Positions 54,151-64,000 of a DNA stretch of 64,000 bases are shown one piece after another. Below the pieces are notes generated by a model. It saw only the letters and a list, made by a program, of their open reading frames with translations. It had not been told where the DNA came from and ran no database searches. The stretch's first letter is position 1; each line of letters starts with the position of its first letter. This DNA is from Norana najaformis (taxonomy: Eukaryota > Annelida > Clitellata > Crassiclitellata > Hormogastridae), in contig OZ029921.1 in assembly GCA_964023275.1 (NCBI GenBank), positions 12,281,806 through 12,345,805 on the forward strand. The letters are read 5' to 3'. Position numbers and translations under genes: made by a program.

Positions 54151-55190
54151 TATTATTATTATCATTATTGCCATTATTCTTACAGTTATACTAATAATAA
54201 GTATTGTCCATAACCAAAGTCCTCATGACTTACAATCATGATTAGCTCCTAATTTTATACAAAAACATGATTTTTTCTAAATATGCACATATATTTGATT
54301 TGAAATTTTGCTCTATTCCATGTTCTAAACTAACCTACCAATATCCAGGTATCCTCTGAAAAATATCGTTTAACTGCACATGCAACTTTTTAGCCAAGGA
54401 CCTTATAAAAACAAGACCATGAGTAGAGTGCTTAATAACAGCTTTTATTTCTATGACAATTTGATGCTCTTTGTATACTATCAACCACAATAGGGTTGCA
54501 TGTACAACATTCTACACAAACAGCATACTTAGATGCTATGATATGGCTAAGCTATGGCCTTATTGGTGGATGCACTTCTTATCAAGTGATTGAAAGATTT
54601 CAGTAAGTCATGTTGACCAGTTGGTGAAATCTTCAGCTTATTACAATTTTTATTATTAAGTAGATTGTGGTCATCATTTCTTTGGTGCTATTAATACAAA
54701 ACTTGCCAACAGCCATAATCATACTCACATACATACAGGGCAGCAGGCTAGTTTTCTGTCGTCTAAAAATTTTTAACATTTTTACATAATCTGTAATGTT
54801 TTGTCTACTTGCAGCCAATTTAAGCAATATTAAATTCATTGACAGCTTCACTAAATTACATTTCTGCAGAAGTAGGGAATGTGTTGTCACAAGTATAACT
54901 AAAATAGGCTTATTCAGTGTTCTACCTCATGTTGGCAAAAATACAAAATCATAAAATTGTACTTCGGATTGTGTCACTTTTGTATTGTAAGAGAGCTTGC
55001 TTGCATCAAGCAATCATTAGATAGTAACTTCAAACGCCATGGACTACAAGAGGTTGATGTTTTTGATCAAATAGTGCTGCTAAAGCTATTATAAAAATTT
55101 ATAAGATTATAATGAAAACTCAAACTTCTTAAATAATTGGGATATTTAAGAGGTACAATATGGAGAAAATGAAAATATTGATAATACCGG
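54151..55190. other. Unassigned AT-rich intron
   Basis: About 1 kb of AT-rich sequence with no recognised motif. Confidence 0.5.
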
Positions 55191-55194
55191 ATTT

Positions 55195-56410
55195 TAGAAT
55201 TCTGCCTTTAACTGACTGGCAGTTACAATATATTTAATTGATTAATTGATTTAATTCATGTGCCATCCGTTGACACCGGCACTCTAGAAGTTTCTAATTA
55301 AAAACCTATTTTAGCCTTTGCTAATCATGCTACTGTATGCCTAATAATTTTCACCAGTAGAAATCCACAAACACTTGGAAAATTATAGATGCCAGGCAAA
55401 CACATGGTTCATTCGATGCAAGATTCATATAACACAGGAATACCAAGAAATAGCAAATAGGACTATAGGAGGGGTAACCTTAATCACAGTTTCAAGAATT
55501 TATTATTTAAGCAGTTTTAGAATCAAGACATCATCATGGTCAGTTTTACACAATGCAATGATAGTTAGAATCAAGACATCATGGTCAGTTTTACACAATG
55601 CAATGATATACTTGTGGTTTAATGATAGCTAGTTGAGCATACTGCAACTGGTCTTTATTTTGGGCACCCATTACACCTTCTACTCATGTAGGCCTATATA
55701 ATTTCAGCCGTAATAAAACCTAATGACACGAAAAATTATGAATGCCAGAAAAACATGTGGTTCATTGGACTGACCTTCTGGAGACTGACCTGATTGCAGC
55801 TTGGCTTTGACACACCATCAGTCGATGCTTGTGCATAAGACACGGGCATAATAGAAGTTACTAAGTACAATTACAATTATTTATTGTGGGATTCTTATAA
55901 TGGTCAAAATGGCAAGAAATAATCGGTTGATGCCTTGTGCATTAGACAATGGCACCACAGAAGTTGCTAATTAATACAAATAACGATTAGGCTAATTATT
56001 AAGCATTAGGTTTATTATTTAAGCATTGATTAAATAATTTTACATTCACAAAATCACAGCATTACAGAGATTGTCAGTCTGTGGTTTTAACGATACTGAT
56101 TGACACAATTGGTTGTTATTTTGGACACTCATTACACATGCTAGCAATGAAATTATCTATTTGCCCAACTGACACTTCATTATAAATATAATTCCATTCT
56201 AGCAGTAGAATATAAAAGACAACAAAACATTGCTAATTTGTAAACTTCTGACATAACTGAATGGCAGCTGATATTGTATTTAACTGATTCACCTAGTTTG
56301 GTCTTCACTGACCATGCTACTGTATACCTATTCATTTTCAACCATAAAAACAAAGACACACGGAAAACTATGGAAACCAGGCAAACGTGTGGTTTAATCA
56401 ATGCGAACTT
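55195..56410 (+). repeat. Cluster of diverged repeat modules with LINE tails inserted
   Basis: A module of about 100 bp (CATGCTACTGTATRCCTA ... TATGRATGCCAGGCAAACAC, then GTGGTT) occurs at 55325-55420, in part at 55680-55765, and at 56310-56400. A second module (GGTCTTTATTTTGGGCACCC / GGTTGTTATTTTGGACACTC, then ATTACAC) is at 55640 and 56110. Between them sit 3' end fragments of LINE family J at about 55245-55303, 55768-55890 and 55915-55985 (each ending near GAAGTTACTAA/GAAGTTGCTAA). No coding. The underlying element is unknown. Confidence 0.7.
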
Positions 56411-56599
56411 CTAGGTTGCCAAGCCATAACACCAGAGGAGTTTAAGATTTGAAATCAGGGTATTAAATTTAAGATTTCAGCGTGGGTCTGGTGAAACCAG
56501 TTGGGGTATGCCCCTGCTTACCTATGGGACTTTTGTTATCCCATGTTAAGTTTGTCTGGCCACTGAAGTCTTTGTTCCATGACCCAATGTGAACTTGCA

Positions 56600-56835
56600 G
56601 TGTCTTTTGCATGCTCTTTACTAATGCTTTGTTGTTCCTTTTCGTTGGATCATCCACCTGGAATGGCCTTCCTCTAGATGTGCATGTCCTTTAACCAGGG
56701 ACACTGCATGCTCCTTCTATAAACACTTGAAAACTGTTCTTTTCCCAGGGTTGGGCTGGGAACACCTCTGAATAGGTATCTAGGAGGGACACTACATAAA
56801 TAATCTGAAAGAATGAATGAATGAATGAGTTATTA
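56600..56835 (+). mobile_element. LINE C-terminus with (GAAT)n tail
   Basis: Codons near 56650-56740 give STWNGLPLDVHVL and FYKHLKTVLFPG in shifting frames, the end of a CR1/L2-type LINE. The 3' end is GAAAGAATGAATGAATGAATG at 56808-56828. Confidence 0.72.
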
Positions 56836-57430
56836 GATTTCTGTCTTAATAAAGTTAACAATGTTAGAGATAGTGCTGTGAACTCTCCTGAGAACCCTGT
56901 CACTGCTTTGGACTCTCTATCAACCCTTGACCTGTCACTTCCGACTAACTTGCTGACCTACTCATCAAGTCTATGTCCAAACACTGAACTGGACACTGCA
57001 CCTACAAGGCTTTGAAAGTCTCAACCTGAGATCTTTGCCATTTTCCTAAGTTTCTTTATTAATCTTTCTCTGCCTATTGGCATACTACCTTCCTCTTAGA
57101 CATAGGCAGTTATATGTCCTTGTCTTAAGAAAAGCAGTCTTGTCTCGCTCTGCCCACGCTACAGACCTGTATCTAATGCATCTTTTCTATCTAAGATGAC
57201 AGAGTGGTCCACACTCGGTTCTGTGCTTACCTCTCTGTAAACAGCCTGCTCTCGTTTCTCCAATCAGGCTTTGGGTGATTCTGTTCCCTGAGAACAGTCG
57301 TCTTGAAAGTTTATATAATGACCTTGTCCTTACTGCTGACAAGAGATGTGTAACTGCCTTAATATACCTTGCTTTCTCTGCTGTTTATAACTGCTTAGAT
57401 CGTTGTGTCCTCTTCAGTAATGGGTAAAGC
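56836..57430 (+). mobile_element. CR1/L2-type LINE RT fragment
   Basis: Frames give INLSLPIGILPSS (57058), CPCLKKSSLV, RYRPVSNASFLSKM (57160), SRFSNQALG (57255) and a decayed LIYLAFSAVYNCLDRC near 57360 in place of LDLSAAFDTVDHC. Truncated before the YADD motif. Confidence 0.72.
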
Positions 57431-57439
57431 ACAGAGTCA

Positions 57440-58030
57440 CTCACTTACATGTGGTGCCACAACGACCTCAAGATTTGCTTGATGGCATACATCAGTGATT
57501 GAGATACAGTTAGTATCCCTATCATTAAGGGTTTGTCCCAGTATGACTGCTTCACGACAAAGGCATTGCTTAGACTAAGAACTTCACAAACAGCATGCCA
57601 GCAGTCCAGCAGACATTTTGTATGTGGATCTTTTGGCATGGAGGATTGGAACCTCTGGGTGTCCATATCCAAAGCCAAAAATGAGCAGAGCACGAGGTTA
57701 CTCAGCAAATGCCCAAACCTCCAGCCTTGACTCGTATGGTAGCTTGGAGCCATTGGTTGTCAGAAAAGGGACAAACTGAATATTGTTTCCAGGCCAAGGC
57801 CCAGCAGAGAATCAATTTGTCCAAGCAGAGGTAGTCCATACAAGGAATACACCGTAAAGGGTGCAGAAATTTGGGTGGGTGACAGAGCTTCTTAGGCGAA
57901 TGAATGCATCACATCTAGCAACACCCTCTAGCCTTGAGATTGCCAGCAACACTTCAAGGCAATGGAATTCAAGAATATATTCAAAAGTGTCTGCTCTAGA
58001 GGGTACCAAGAATTATAATTTATTTAGAGA
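57440..58030 (-). mobile_element. LINE C-terminal fragment with GGLGI motif
   Basis: On minus near 57745-57700 the sequence reads WLQATIRVKAGGLGI, matching the WLQAxLPVxxGGLGIRS motif of a group of non-LTR element proteins. 57650-57500 continues with KDPHTKCLLDCWHAVC and SYWDKPL, also in the expected order. The flanking part (58009-57815) is less certain. Confidence 0.6.
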
Positions 58031-59074
58031 ACATCTGAGTACATATAGGCAGCTTATGTTTCAGGTACTGGCAACAATGGTGAGTTATGGGCAGCCAAGA
58101 AAACGACAGGCTCATGCAGGCAAATTGATCATATGGAAGTAAGTGACAGCACTATGCATCATTGTTTAACAATGCCCTGTAGACTGAAGAATTTAGATGT
58201 GCCTCCAAACATTCATTCCTGCCTCAATTATCTTGCATGATACTGAAAGGTTCATTTGTTCCCGTTTACATAACAACATTCAAAGGTTGGAAGGTTGATA
58301 TCATTCTAATCTAATCTAATCTAGAAACTTCAGGGAATATTTCGGGTGTCTTAACAGACACAAACAGGCACACTTTATTAGATCTGTTAAACAGCCATGA
58401 GTTTAGTGCATGTTTGAGAGATCTTTAGAAGGCAATATACAAATATTCAGATACAGTATCTGCATACATACACATGAAGTAAGGAAGAACTTGAACAATG
58501 AGATTCATTACTCATGACCCACTTTATACGCAAACATCAACTCCTGCTTCCTTTGGTTAGTATAGCAGACAGTGATGTATGCTCTTAATAGATGCCTACG
58601 TTATGAGTATAGTTTGTGACGACGTGTGGAATTTTAGACCTTTCGTTTGATTCTGTACTGTCGGTTTCATCAAATATCTGACATCAGCAACCCTATTTTA
58701 ACACCTCTTATGGTGAACCTCTAAATGCCAAGAGAGTCATGTAAGGTGAAAAATCCTGTAGAAGAGGCCAGTTAGCATGCATCATGCAAAAATGCTGTTT
58801 TACACTTTTTCATACATTTTTATGAGTTATGAATTTATGATTTCTTAAAAAATAGTTACAAAATAGTTAAGAAAAATGATAAGTTTTTTATCATATGCAT
58901 GGTCATCCAGTATTCCTGTATACATAACTACCTATGCTGAAGTTCTCTTGCCAAGACCTTAAGAAAATACAGCGAGCACTTCTTCAACACTTGGCTATGC
59001 AGTATGTTAGACTTCATCCATAATTGTTGCAAGAACACAATAATTTGAAGAAAGATCTGACAGTCAGCTCATAC
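58031..59074. other. Intron downstream of exon a, mostly unassigned
   Basis: TCTAATCTAATCTAATCTAG at 58304-58323 resembles the tail of LINE family C on minus. Nothing else recognised. Confidence 0.5.
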
Positions 59075-59173
59075 CTCTTTGCAACCTGGATTATCTGGTA
59101 AATCAAAGCCACTGGCATGCAGTGGCTGACCTGCATTGACTGGGTTCAAGACAACCTTGTCACCAACAACAAC
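59075..59173 (-). CDS. ITPR: ITPR exon a (suppressor domain beta-trefoil)
   Basis: 99-nt exon, 33 codons, phase 0 at both ends. Acceptor TTATTGCCAG lies above 59173 and donor GTATGAGC below 59075. It encodes [33 protein letters not shown]. The block [18 protein letters not shown] is an almost invariant ITPR signature near the end of the N-terminal suppressor domain. The previous exon (ending GDN in the family) was not found between here and 64000. The next exon is 17.8 kb downstream in transcript direction. Confidence 0.97.
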
Positions 59174-60250
59174 CTGGCAATAAAACACATGAGAAAAGCA
59201 ATCAATTTTATGACTTTAATGGCTGATTTTATTTATGTCAGTGCAAAGAACATAAAGAAACGAGTTCATTCATTACCTCAATCCATGTGAATTAGTTTTG
59301 CATCTTAATTAAGCATGACTCAGTTAAAGATAAAAAAAACTTAAAGATAAACTTGCTTACATTTCTCAATAGAAACTCATCAGAAACATGGTCCTGAAGT
59401 CAAACAAAAAGGCAAAAGCATGTCCAAAGCATCTAATAACTTACTAACTTGCACTGGTACTTATTTACTGACCTCAGTAACATGGATGGCTGAGCAGGTA
59501 CCAGATGATATGGTAGTCTATGGAAGTACAAATACTACCACATATCATTGTGTGCTAGTGATTGTACATATAAATTAAACCTTGGAAAAAGGAAAATTCC
59601 ACAACTGGTACATAGGTCAGTATGTTTTACATATGCATCTGTTATCTACCATTGAACAATCCTCATGAATGCTGATACATGGCCCTCGACACAGCCAAAA
59701 GTTCCCATGGACCATGTTGCTACCTAAGATCCAGTCAGTCTACCAGACATGCGATTCTCTGTTACTTCAACTGTCCGTAACTTATTTCAGCAGGCCTGCT
59801 AGCAGTGAAAGAACCATCTGGACTCAGTAGAATTTATGAGAAAATGCCTGATCTCAACACTTAAAAGTGCCAAGTTAGGCCCAAATAGCAGAATGTGTGC
59901 TATATCTAAAATAAAGCAACACTGCAGATCAGATGTGGTCTATAGTCATTTTGTCCACAGAGCACAATTAGGGGCTAAATTTCTGTTAAAGACTCACTAC
60001 AGGACTAACAAAAATGTTTTCAATAGCCAGCATCTTGCAAATAATTTCTGTACTTTCCTCTGTTTTGAGAAAAATATTCAGAACAAAAATATCCAGACTA
60101 AAGAGCAAGAGAAAAAATATCATAGCATTAGCATTAATAGAATTAAAATTAAAGTACCACTTAAGACATAGAACATGTCCCATTTTGTTGAAACAACAGA
60201 TCTAATCAAGCTCTTTAAAATCACAGCCATCATAATCATCACCATATAAT
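59174..60250. other. Intron upstream of exon a, unassigned
   Basis: About 1 kb, AT-rich. A 111-codon plus-strand frame (59836-60171) is Lys/Asn-rich with no recognised motif. Confidence 0.5.
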
Positions 60251-61040
60251 TAGAGCTGGCGATTAATCACCATTAATGACTGTAATTAACGCACAATTTT
60301 TTAATGCTGATTAAAAATTTTAATGCAATTGTTGCAATGTAAAATACTAGGACTATCCTGCAAATTTTTCTTAGTTTGCACCCTTTAGTAGGCGTTTTTG
60401 TATGGAACATTTTTTGTTTGTTTGTTTGTTGTTTCCAAAGTGTAGTGTCTAATTGTATTTACTGCATGCTGCATATTGATTCTGGTTGGATGACATAATT
60501 ATTTCTTTCTTGATTAGGATTTTGCACTTTATGAACAATAATTTATATGAAATGGTATCGAGTATAGGTGTTGGAAAAATAATATTGAACAGTCAGTCTA
60601 CATTTGAAACAAAAGATGTAGCTGCTTTTAAATATTGTAAGGGTGAGTTAAAATATTACCTAATTAAGTCATCATTGAATTATCACTTGTGCACAAAACG
60701 TGCGTTTACAAATTGTGCCATGAAGTCCGTAGTACAGTAATTTAGCTTTGTAGTTCAACTAAACTGATGAGCCAAGAAAAATATGACAGCATCACCAACG
60801 CTATTGCACAATGTCTTCAGGTACGGAAGATGAACCACTATTGCACTGAGTTAACCACACAAAGGTGGTTCTCCAACGATATCGAACTGAATCACATATT
60901 CACATTAACACGTGTCCATTTGTGTGGTGGAAGTTACATGCTGGGAGCCAACCACTTTTGGCCAGAATTGAGAATTGCTGGCTACAATAGTCTCCTGTCA
61001 ATGATTATTTTCTTTGTCAGGACACATAGTTACTAAGAAA
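60251..61040 (+). mobile_element. hAT element, 5' part, with BED-finger transposase remnant
   Basis: Starts TAGAGCTGGCGATTAATC, a terminus style of many hAT families. Coding near 60600-60710: ETKDVAAFKYCKGELKYY and SSLNYHLCTKRAFTN (BED finger, C..C...H....K). Then 60767-60850: KYDSITNAIAQCLQ (helix after the finger). The right end and the catalytic domain were not found; the 3' border is uncertain. Confidence 0.78.
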
Positions 61041-61149
61041 AGGACACTGCTTGATCCAAGTAATGTAAATAAGCTGGTTTGCTTAAATAACTTGCTTCAT
61101 TTGAAAGAATAAACTTGATAGGGTTAAACTTTGAAAATTAGATGGAATA

Positions 61150-63941
61150 CAGTTTTGAAAGACTATATATACTGTGTGGTTTTTTGTGCCCGACAGCCCA
61201 AAAGCACTGGGAAATAGGAAGGTCTTCAAGTGCTTGCGGAAAAGAGGGGAGAGACTAAGAAACTCCTGGTGTAGGTCATTAGGAAGACCATTCCAAAAAG
61301 CAGGACCAACCACAGCAAAACTTCTGCACTGGGCTGTAGTTGTTCGGACTGCAGGGACAAGCAAGCCACCCTGTACCGCCAAACGAAGTAGTCTGCGGCC
61401 CAGAATGGTGGAGGCCAAAACACAGAGCTCCCTAAGATAAAATGGGTGCAACCTAAGAGGCAATTACATACAAGAGCCAGGATTTGAATTTTATATGATC
61501 CCGGATAGGCAGCCAGTGAAGCTGCTCCTAAACGTAAGCAGAGATGTGGTCAAACTTCAGGATACCTCCAATAAGACGAGCAGCAGCGTGCAAGACAGAT
61601 TGTAATTGCGAGATGCAGGAGAAACTCAAGCCAGCAAAGACAGCATTGCCATAGTCAATCCTGGAACAGATAAACGCATGGACCAGAGTGGTAGCAGCCT
61701 GGGTCATGAGAGAGTGGCGGATAATGTGTAGTTGATGCAGATGGTAGAAACACGTTCGACAGATATTATTCACATGCTCCTTCAAAGTAAGTTCCTGATC
61801 CAAAATTACTCTTAGGTCACGGACTGAGGAGGAGAAGGAGATATCAGGGAAGAGTCTAAGTAATCTGGCCAGATCAGTCTTAGAAAGCTGGGCACGGCTG
61901 CCAAACCAGATAAACTGAGTCTTACCAGGGTTCAGACGGAGACGCTTTGAGTTCAACCAGGACTCAAGCGCTTCCGACGCCCAAGCATTTGGTGAACTAA
62001 GGCGACAGATTCACCTGCTGGGCCATGAATATATGCATGGCTGTCGTCAGCATACTGGTGAGACATTACCCCGGTTGGAGACAGGATAAAGCCCAAGTCA
62101 GCTGTATACAGAATAAAAAGTAAGGGAGCTAAGACAGAGCCCTGAGGTAGACCCAAGGAGATCGAGCACCAATCAGAACGAATTGAACCAAAGATCACAG
62201 ATTGATAGCGGCCAGAGAGGAGCGAACAGAACCATGAAAGATTTGGGCCAACGAGTCCAAAGGACATCTCCAGATGCCCCAGAAGGATACCGTGGTTGAC
62301 AGTGTCAAAAGCTGCACTAATATCAAAAAGTGTAAGAAGGGTAACATTCCCCTGATCAAAAACCTCAAAGACGTCAGCTAGAATGCGGGTGACGACCGAC
62401 TCTGTTGAGTGGAACCTTCTGAATTGTATCAAAACATGTTTTCAATCAATTTCGACAAAAAAGACAAATTAGAAATGGGATGATAGTTAGCCATATCATC
62501 AGAGTCTAAAACAGGGCGTTTTAAAGAAGGAAAAACAATAGTCCATTTCTGGGCGTGGGGAAGGGAAGAGCCGCATTACACAACAAATGTAAGAAAGGTA
62601 ACAGGTCATCCACAAAATCCTTGAGTAGAACAGTGGAAGGGGATCCAGTTCGCAGGACTTTGATGGCATGGAGAGTAGAAGTTCGCATAGGCCCACCGCA
62701 AAGATCGGCTCGAGGACCAACATCCTGCATTCCATCGGGAGAAAGGAAGGAGGGGAAGCACCCTCAGTAGAGCGACGAACTAAATGGACATGAAGATGAC
62801 GACTTTGGAGAGGAGCATCCAAGAATGCTGGAAAGCGATGTCCACAGCCGGCATGGGCTGGATTTTTCACAGTTGATCAACTCCTCCCAGCAGAGCAGCT
62901 CTTTCTCCCTGAACATTACATGCATTTGCTGCAGCCGGCAGATCCAGGCTGTACGTTCCATGAGGTTACATGCATGTCTAAATCGGTCCAGGCCCCGCCA
63001 GACCTGGATAGATCTGAGTGCGAAAACTGGTTGTGCATGAAGAAAGGGCATCATAAAGGTAAGAGAAGCGGAGGCTCCACCCGGAGGTCCTGCATGACCT
63101 AGTCGTCCCTCGTGACAATGATGTCCAGCCAGTCGCCCAACTTATGTATAGGCTCGGTGATGTGTATGAGCTAGACCGAATTGATGGAATAGATCACCGA
63201 AACGACATGACTCCAGAAAGCAATAGTCTTCAAGGTGAATGTCACCAGTAATGACAAGTTGGGAGTTGTAGGTAGCATATAAATGCACTAAAGAGGAAAG
63301 TTCCGTGAAGAAGGCCGGCGAAGGAGAAGAAAAGCCCGGATGGTAAACAGTAAACAAAATCATTGGTCCATGGGCCGTTGCACGTGATAGACAGGGCCTC
63401 GAAGGTACTCGGGGTGATAGGCAGGCAGCTGACCTTTAATCTTTAGGGTATTCTTGTGATACACCACTATGCCTCCATGGTTCTGCACCAGGCCCACACT
63501 CCGGGGGTCCACCATCCGTGGGTGGTTGCAGAAGGAATAACTCTGTGGGGCAGCATGGCGGACAGCCATGTCGGTGGGTGATGAATGCCATGACTCTGTG
63601 ACAGCAAGAATATCCAGATCGTGGGCAATGATGGAATTAGCAACTTCCATGAACTTGTTGCCCAGCGACCGGATGTTCCATGCCGCTAGACTAAGGTCAT
63701 AAAAATCCCCGCTAAGGGGAATGGAACGGAGGGAGCTCGGAGGTGTAGCCGCAGACGAGGGGAACAAAGGAAGTAGAGTCGCAGAGGGTCGGTTAACCCT
63801 CTCGGAAGCAGGTCCCCACAGGTAGAGACAGAATAGGGTCTCGTGTATGCCGCGATGAATAATGAGGCCAGGCCGGTCGTACGCGTGTAGTTCCGACAAC
63901 GTATATGTACGGATGAGAGGAGTGTCCACTAACAGTGCCAT
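61150..63941 (-). mobile_element. CR1/L2-type LINE, family L copy 1, EN to 3' UTR
   Basis: 2.8 kb. On minus: ATG at 63941, then endonuclease with LAAWNIRSLGNKF (63690), ILAVTESWHSSP, GGIVVYHKN (63480), a frameshift near 63360, and LVITGDIHLEDY (63255; GDFN to GDIH). The linker is decayed. RT near 62650: SKSCELDPLPL and related frames, then 62432-61953: FRRFHSTESVVTRIL, FDISAAFDTVNHGILL, LPQGSVLAPLLFILYTADL and an intact HQYADDSHAYIHG. 61956-61528: LRLNPGKTQFIWFGSRA and HAAARLIGGI. The C-terminus RTTTAQCRSFAVVGPAFWNGL is at 61350. At least three frame breaks. The element may start past the window edge. Confidence 0.87.
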
Positions 63942-64000
63942 AATCCAGAGAATTTCGATTAAAACTTAGAAAAATAATGCATCAATCGAAACTAAACAGC

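Larger units (their letters stand above)
1696..59173 (-). other. ITPR: ITPR gene segment (six exons, five introns)
   Basis: The span of the host gene visible here, on the minus strand. The ITPR protein is a tetrameric endoplasmic-reticulum calcium channel opened by IP3 and calcium. The six exons (99, 84, 147, 96, 158 and 100 nt) splice in phase into 228 codons with no stop and no obvious gap against the family. They cover roughly residues 170-410 of a vertebrate ITPR (position from memory): end of the suppressor beta-trefoil, then the beta-trefoil half of the IP3-binding core with MIR repeats. The alpha-helical half of the core, the regulatory region and the channel pore are not in this window. 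Almost all of the intron content recognised is transposon-derived. Exon identity is high confidence; the exact paralogue is moot, since most invertebrates have one ITPR gene. Confidence 0.93.

Noticed and set aside
59836-60171. 111-codon plus-strand frame as a gene
   Set aside because: Lys/Asn-rich composition expected from AT-rich DNA, no motif, no promoter or splice evidence.

Overview
This window is the inside of one animal host gene, crowded with transposable elements. Six short exons on the minus strand, with consensus splice sites and matching phases, join into a continuous 228-codon stretch of an inositol 1,4,5-trisphosphate receptor (ITPR). In transcript order they lie at 59173-59075, 41316-41233, 23539-23393, 17219-17124, 14611-14454 and 1795-1696. 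They encode the end of the N-terminal suppressor beta-trefoil and the first part of the IP3-binding core, including the phosphate-contacting RTTGR loop. Introns are about 17.8, 17.7, 6.2, 2.5 and 12.7 kb. No exon was recognised outside 1696-59173, so the gene probably continues off both ends.

The organism is an invertebrate metazoan. The large introns, the ITPR sequence (its AEVDSD... segment resembles protostome ITPRs) and the mix of RTE, CR1/L2-type, Mag-type gypsy, hAT and piggyBac elements would fit a mollusc, annelid or other spiralian, but the window alone does not settle the phylum.

Layout. 0-14.4 kb: an RTE-family LINE at the left edge, the last ITPR exon, a second RTE with a LINE inserted in it, an LTR, a 126-bp satellite monomer, a long minus-strand LINE and a 31-bp minisatellite. 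14.4-23.5 kb: three ITPR exons, a second RTE copy split by a deleted gypsy element, a 2.2-kb piggyBac with TTAA ends, and a recent 222-bp tandem duplication that made a dead copy of the IP3-loop exon. 23.8-41 kb: a LINE split by a hAT element with perfect target-site duplications, a nearly full-length LINE with one in-frame stop, a 1.2-kb hAT with part of a BED-finger transposase, and three minus-strand LINEs carrying nested insertions. 41-59 kb: one ITPR exon, (AT)n and (CT)n tracts, several CR1/L2-type LINEs, a tRNA-derived SINE whose tail matches local LINE tails, and another RTE with clean 8-bp duplications. 59-64 kb: the first ITPR exon of the window, a hAT remnant and a 2.8-kb minus-strand LINE.

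There is no operon-like organisation. The only likely functional gene is ITPR; everything else is intronic mobile DNA at different stages of decay. Nested insertions allow parts of the insertion order to be read directly. All family calls come from motif recognition by eye; no alignment or database search was run.
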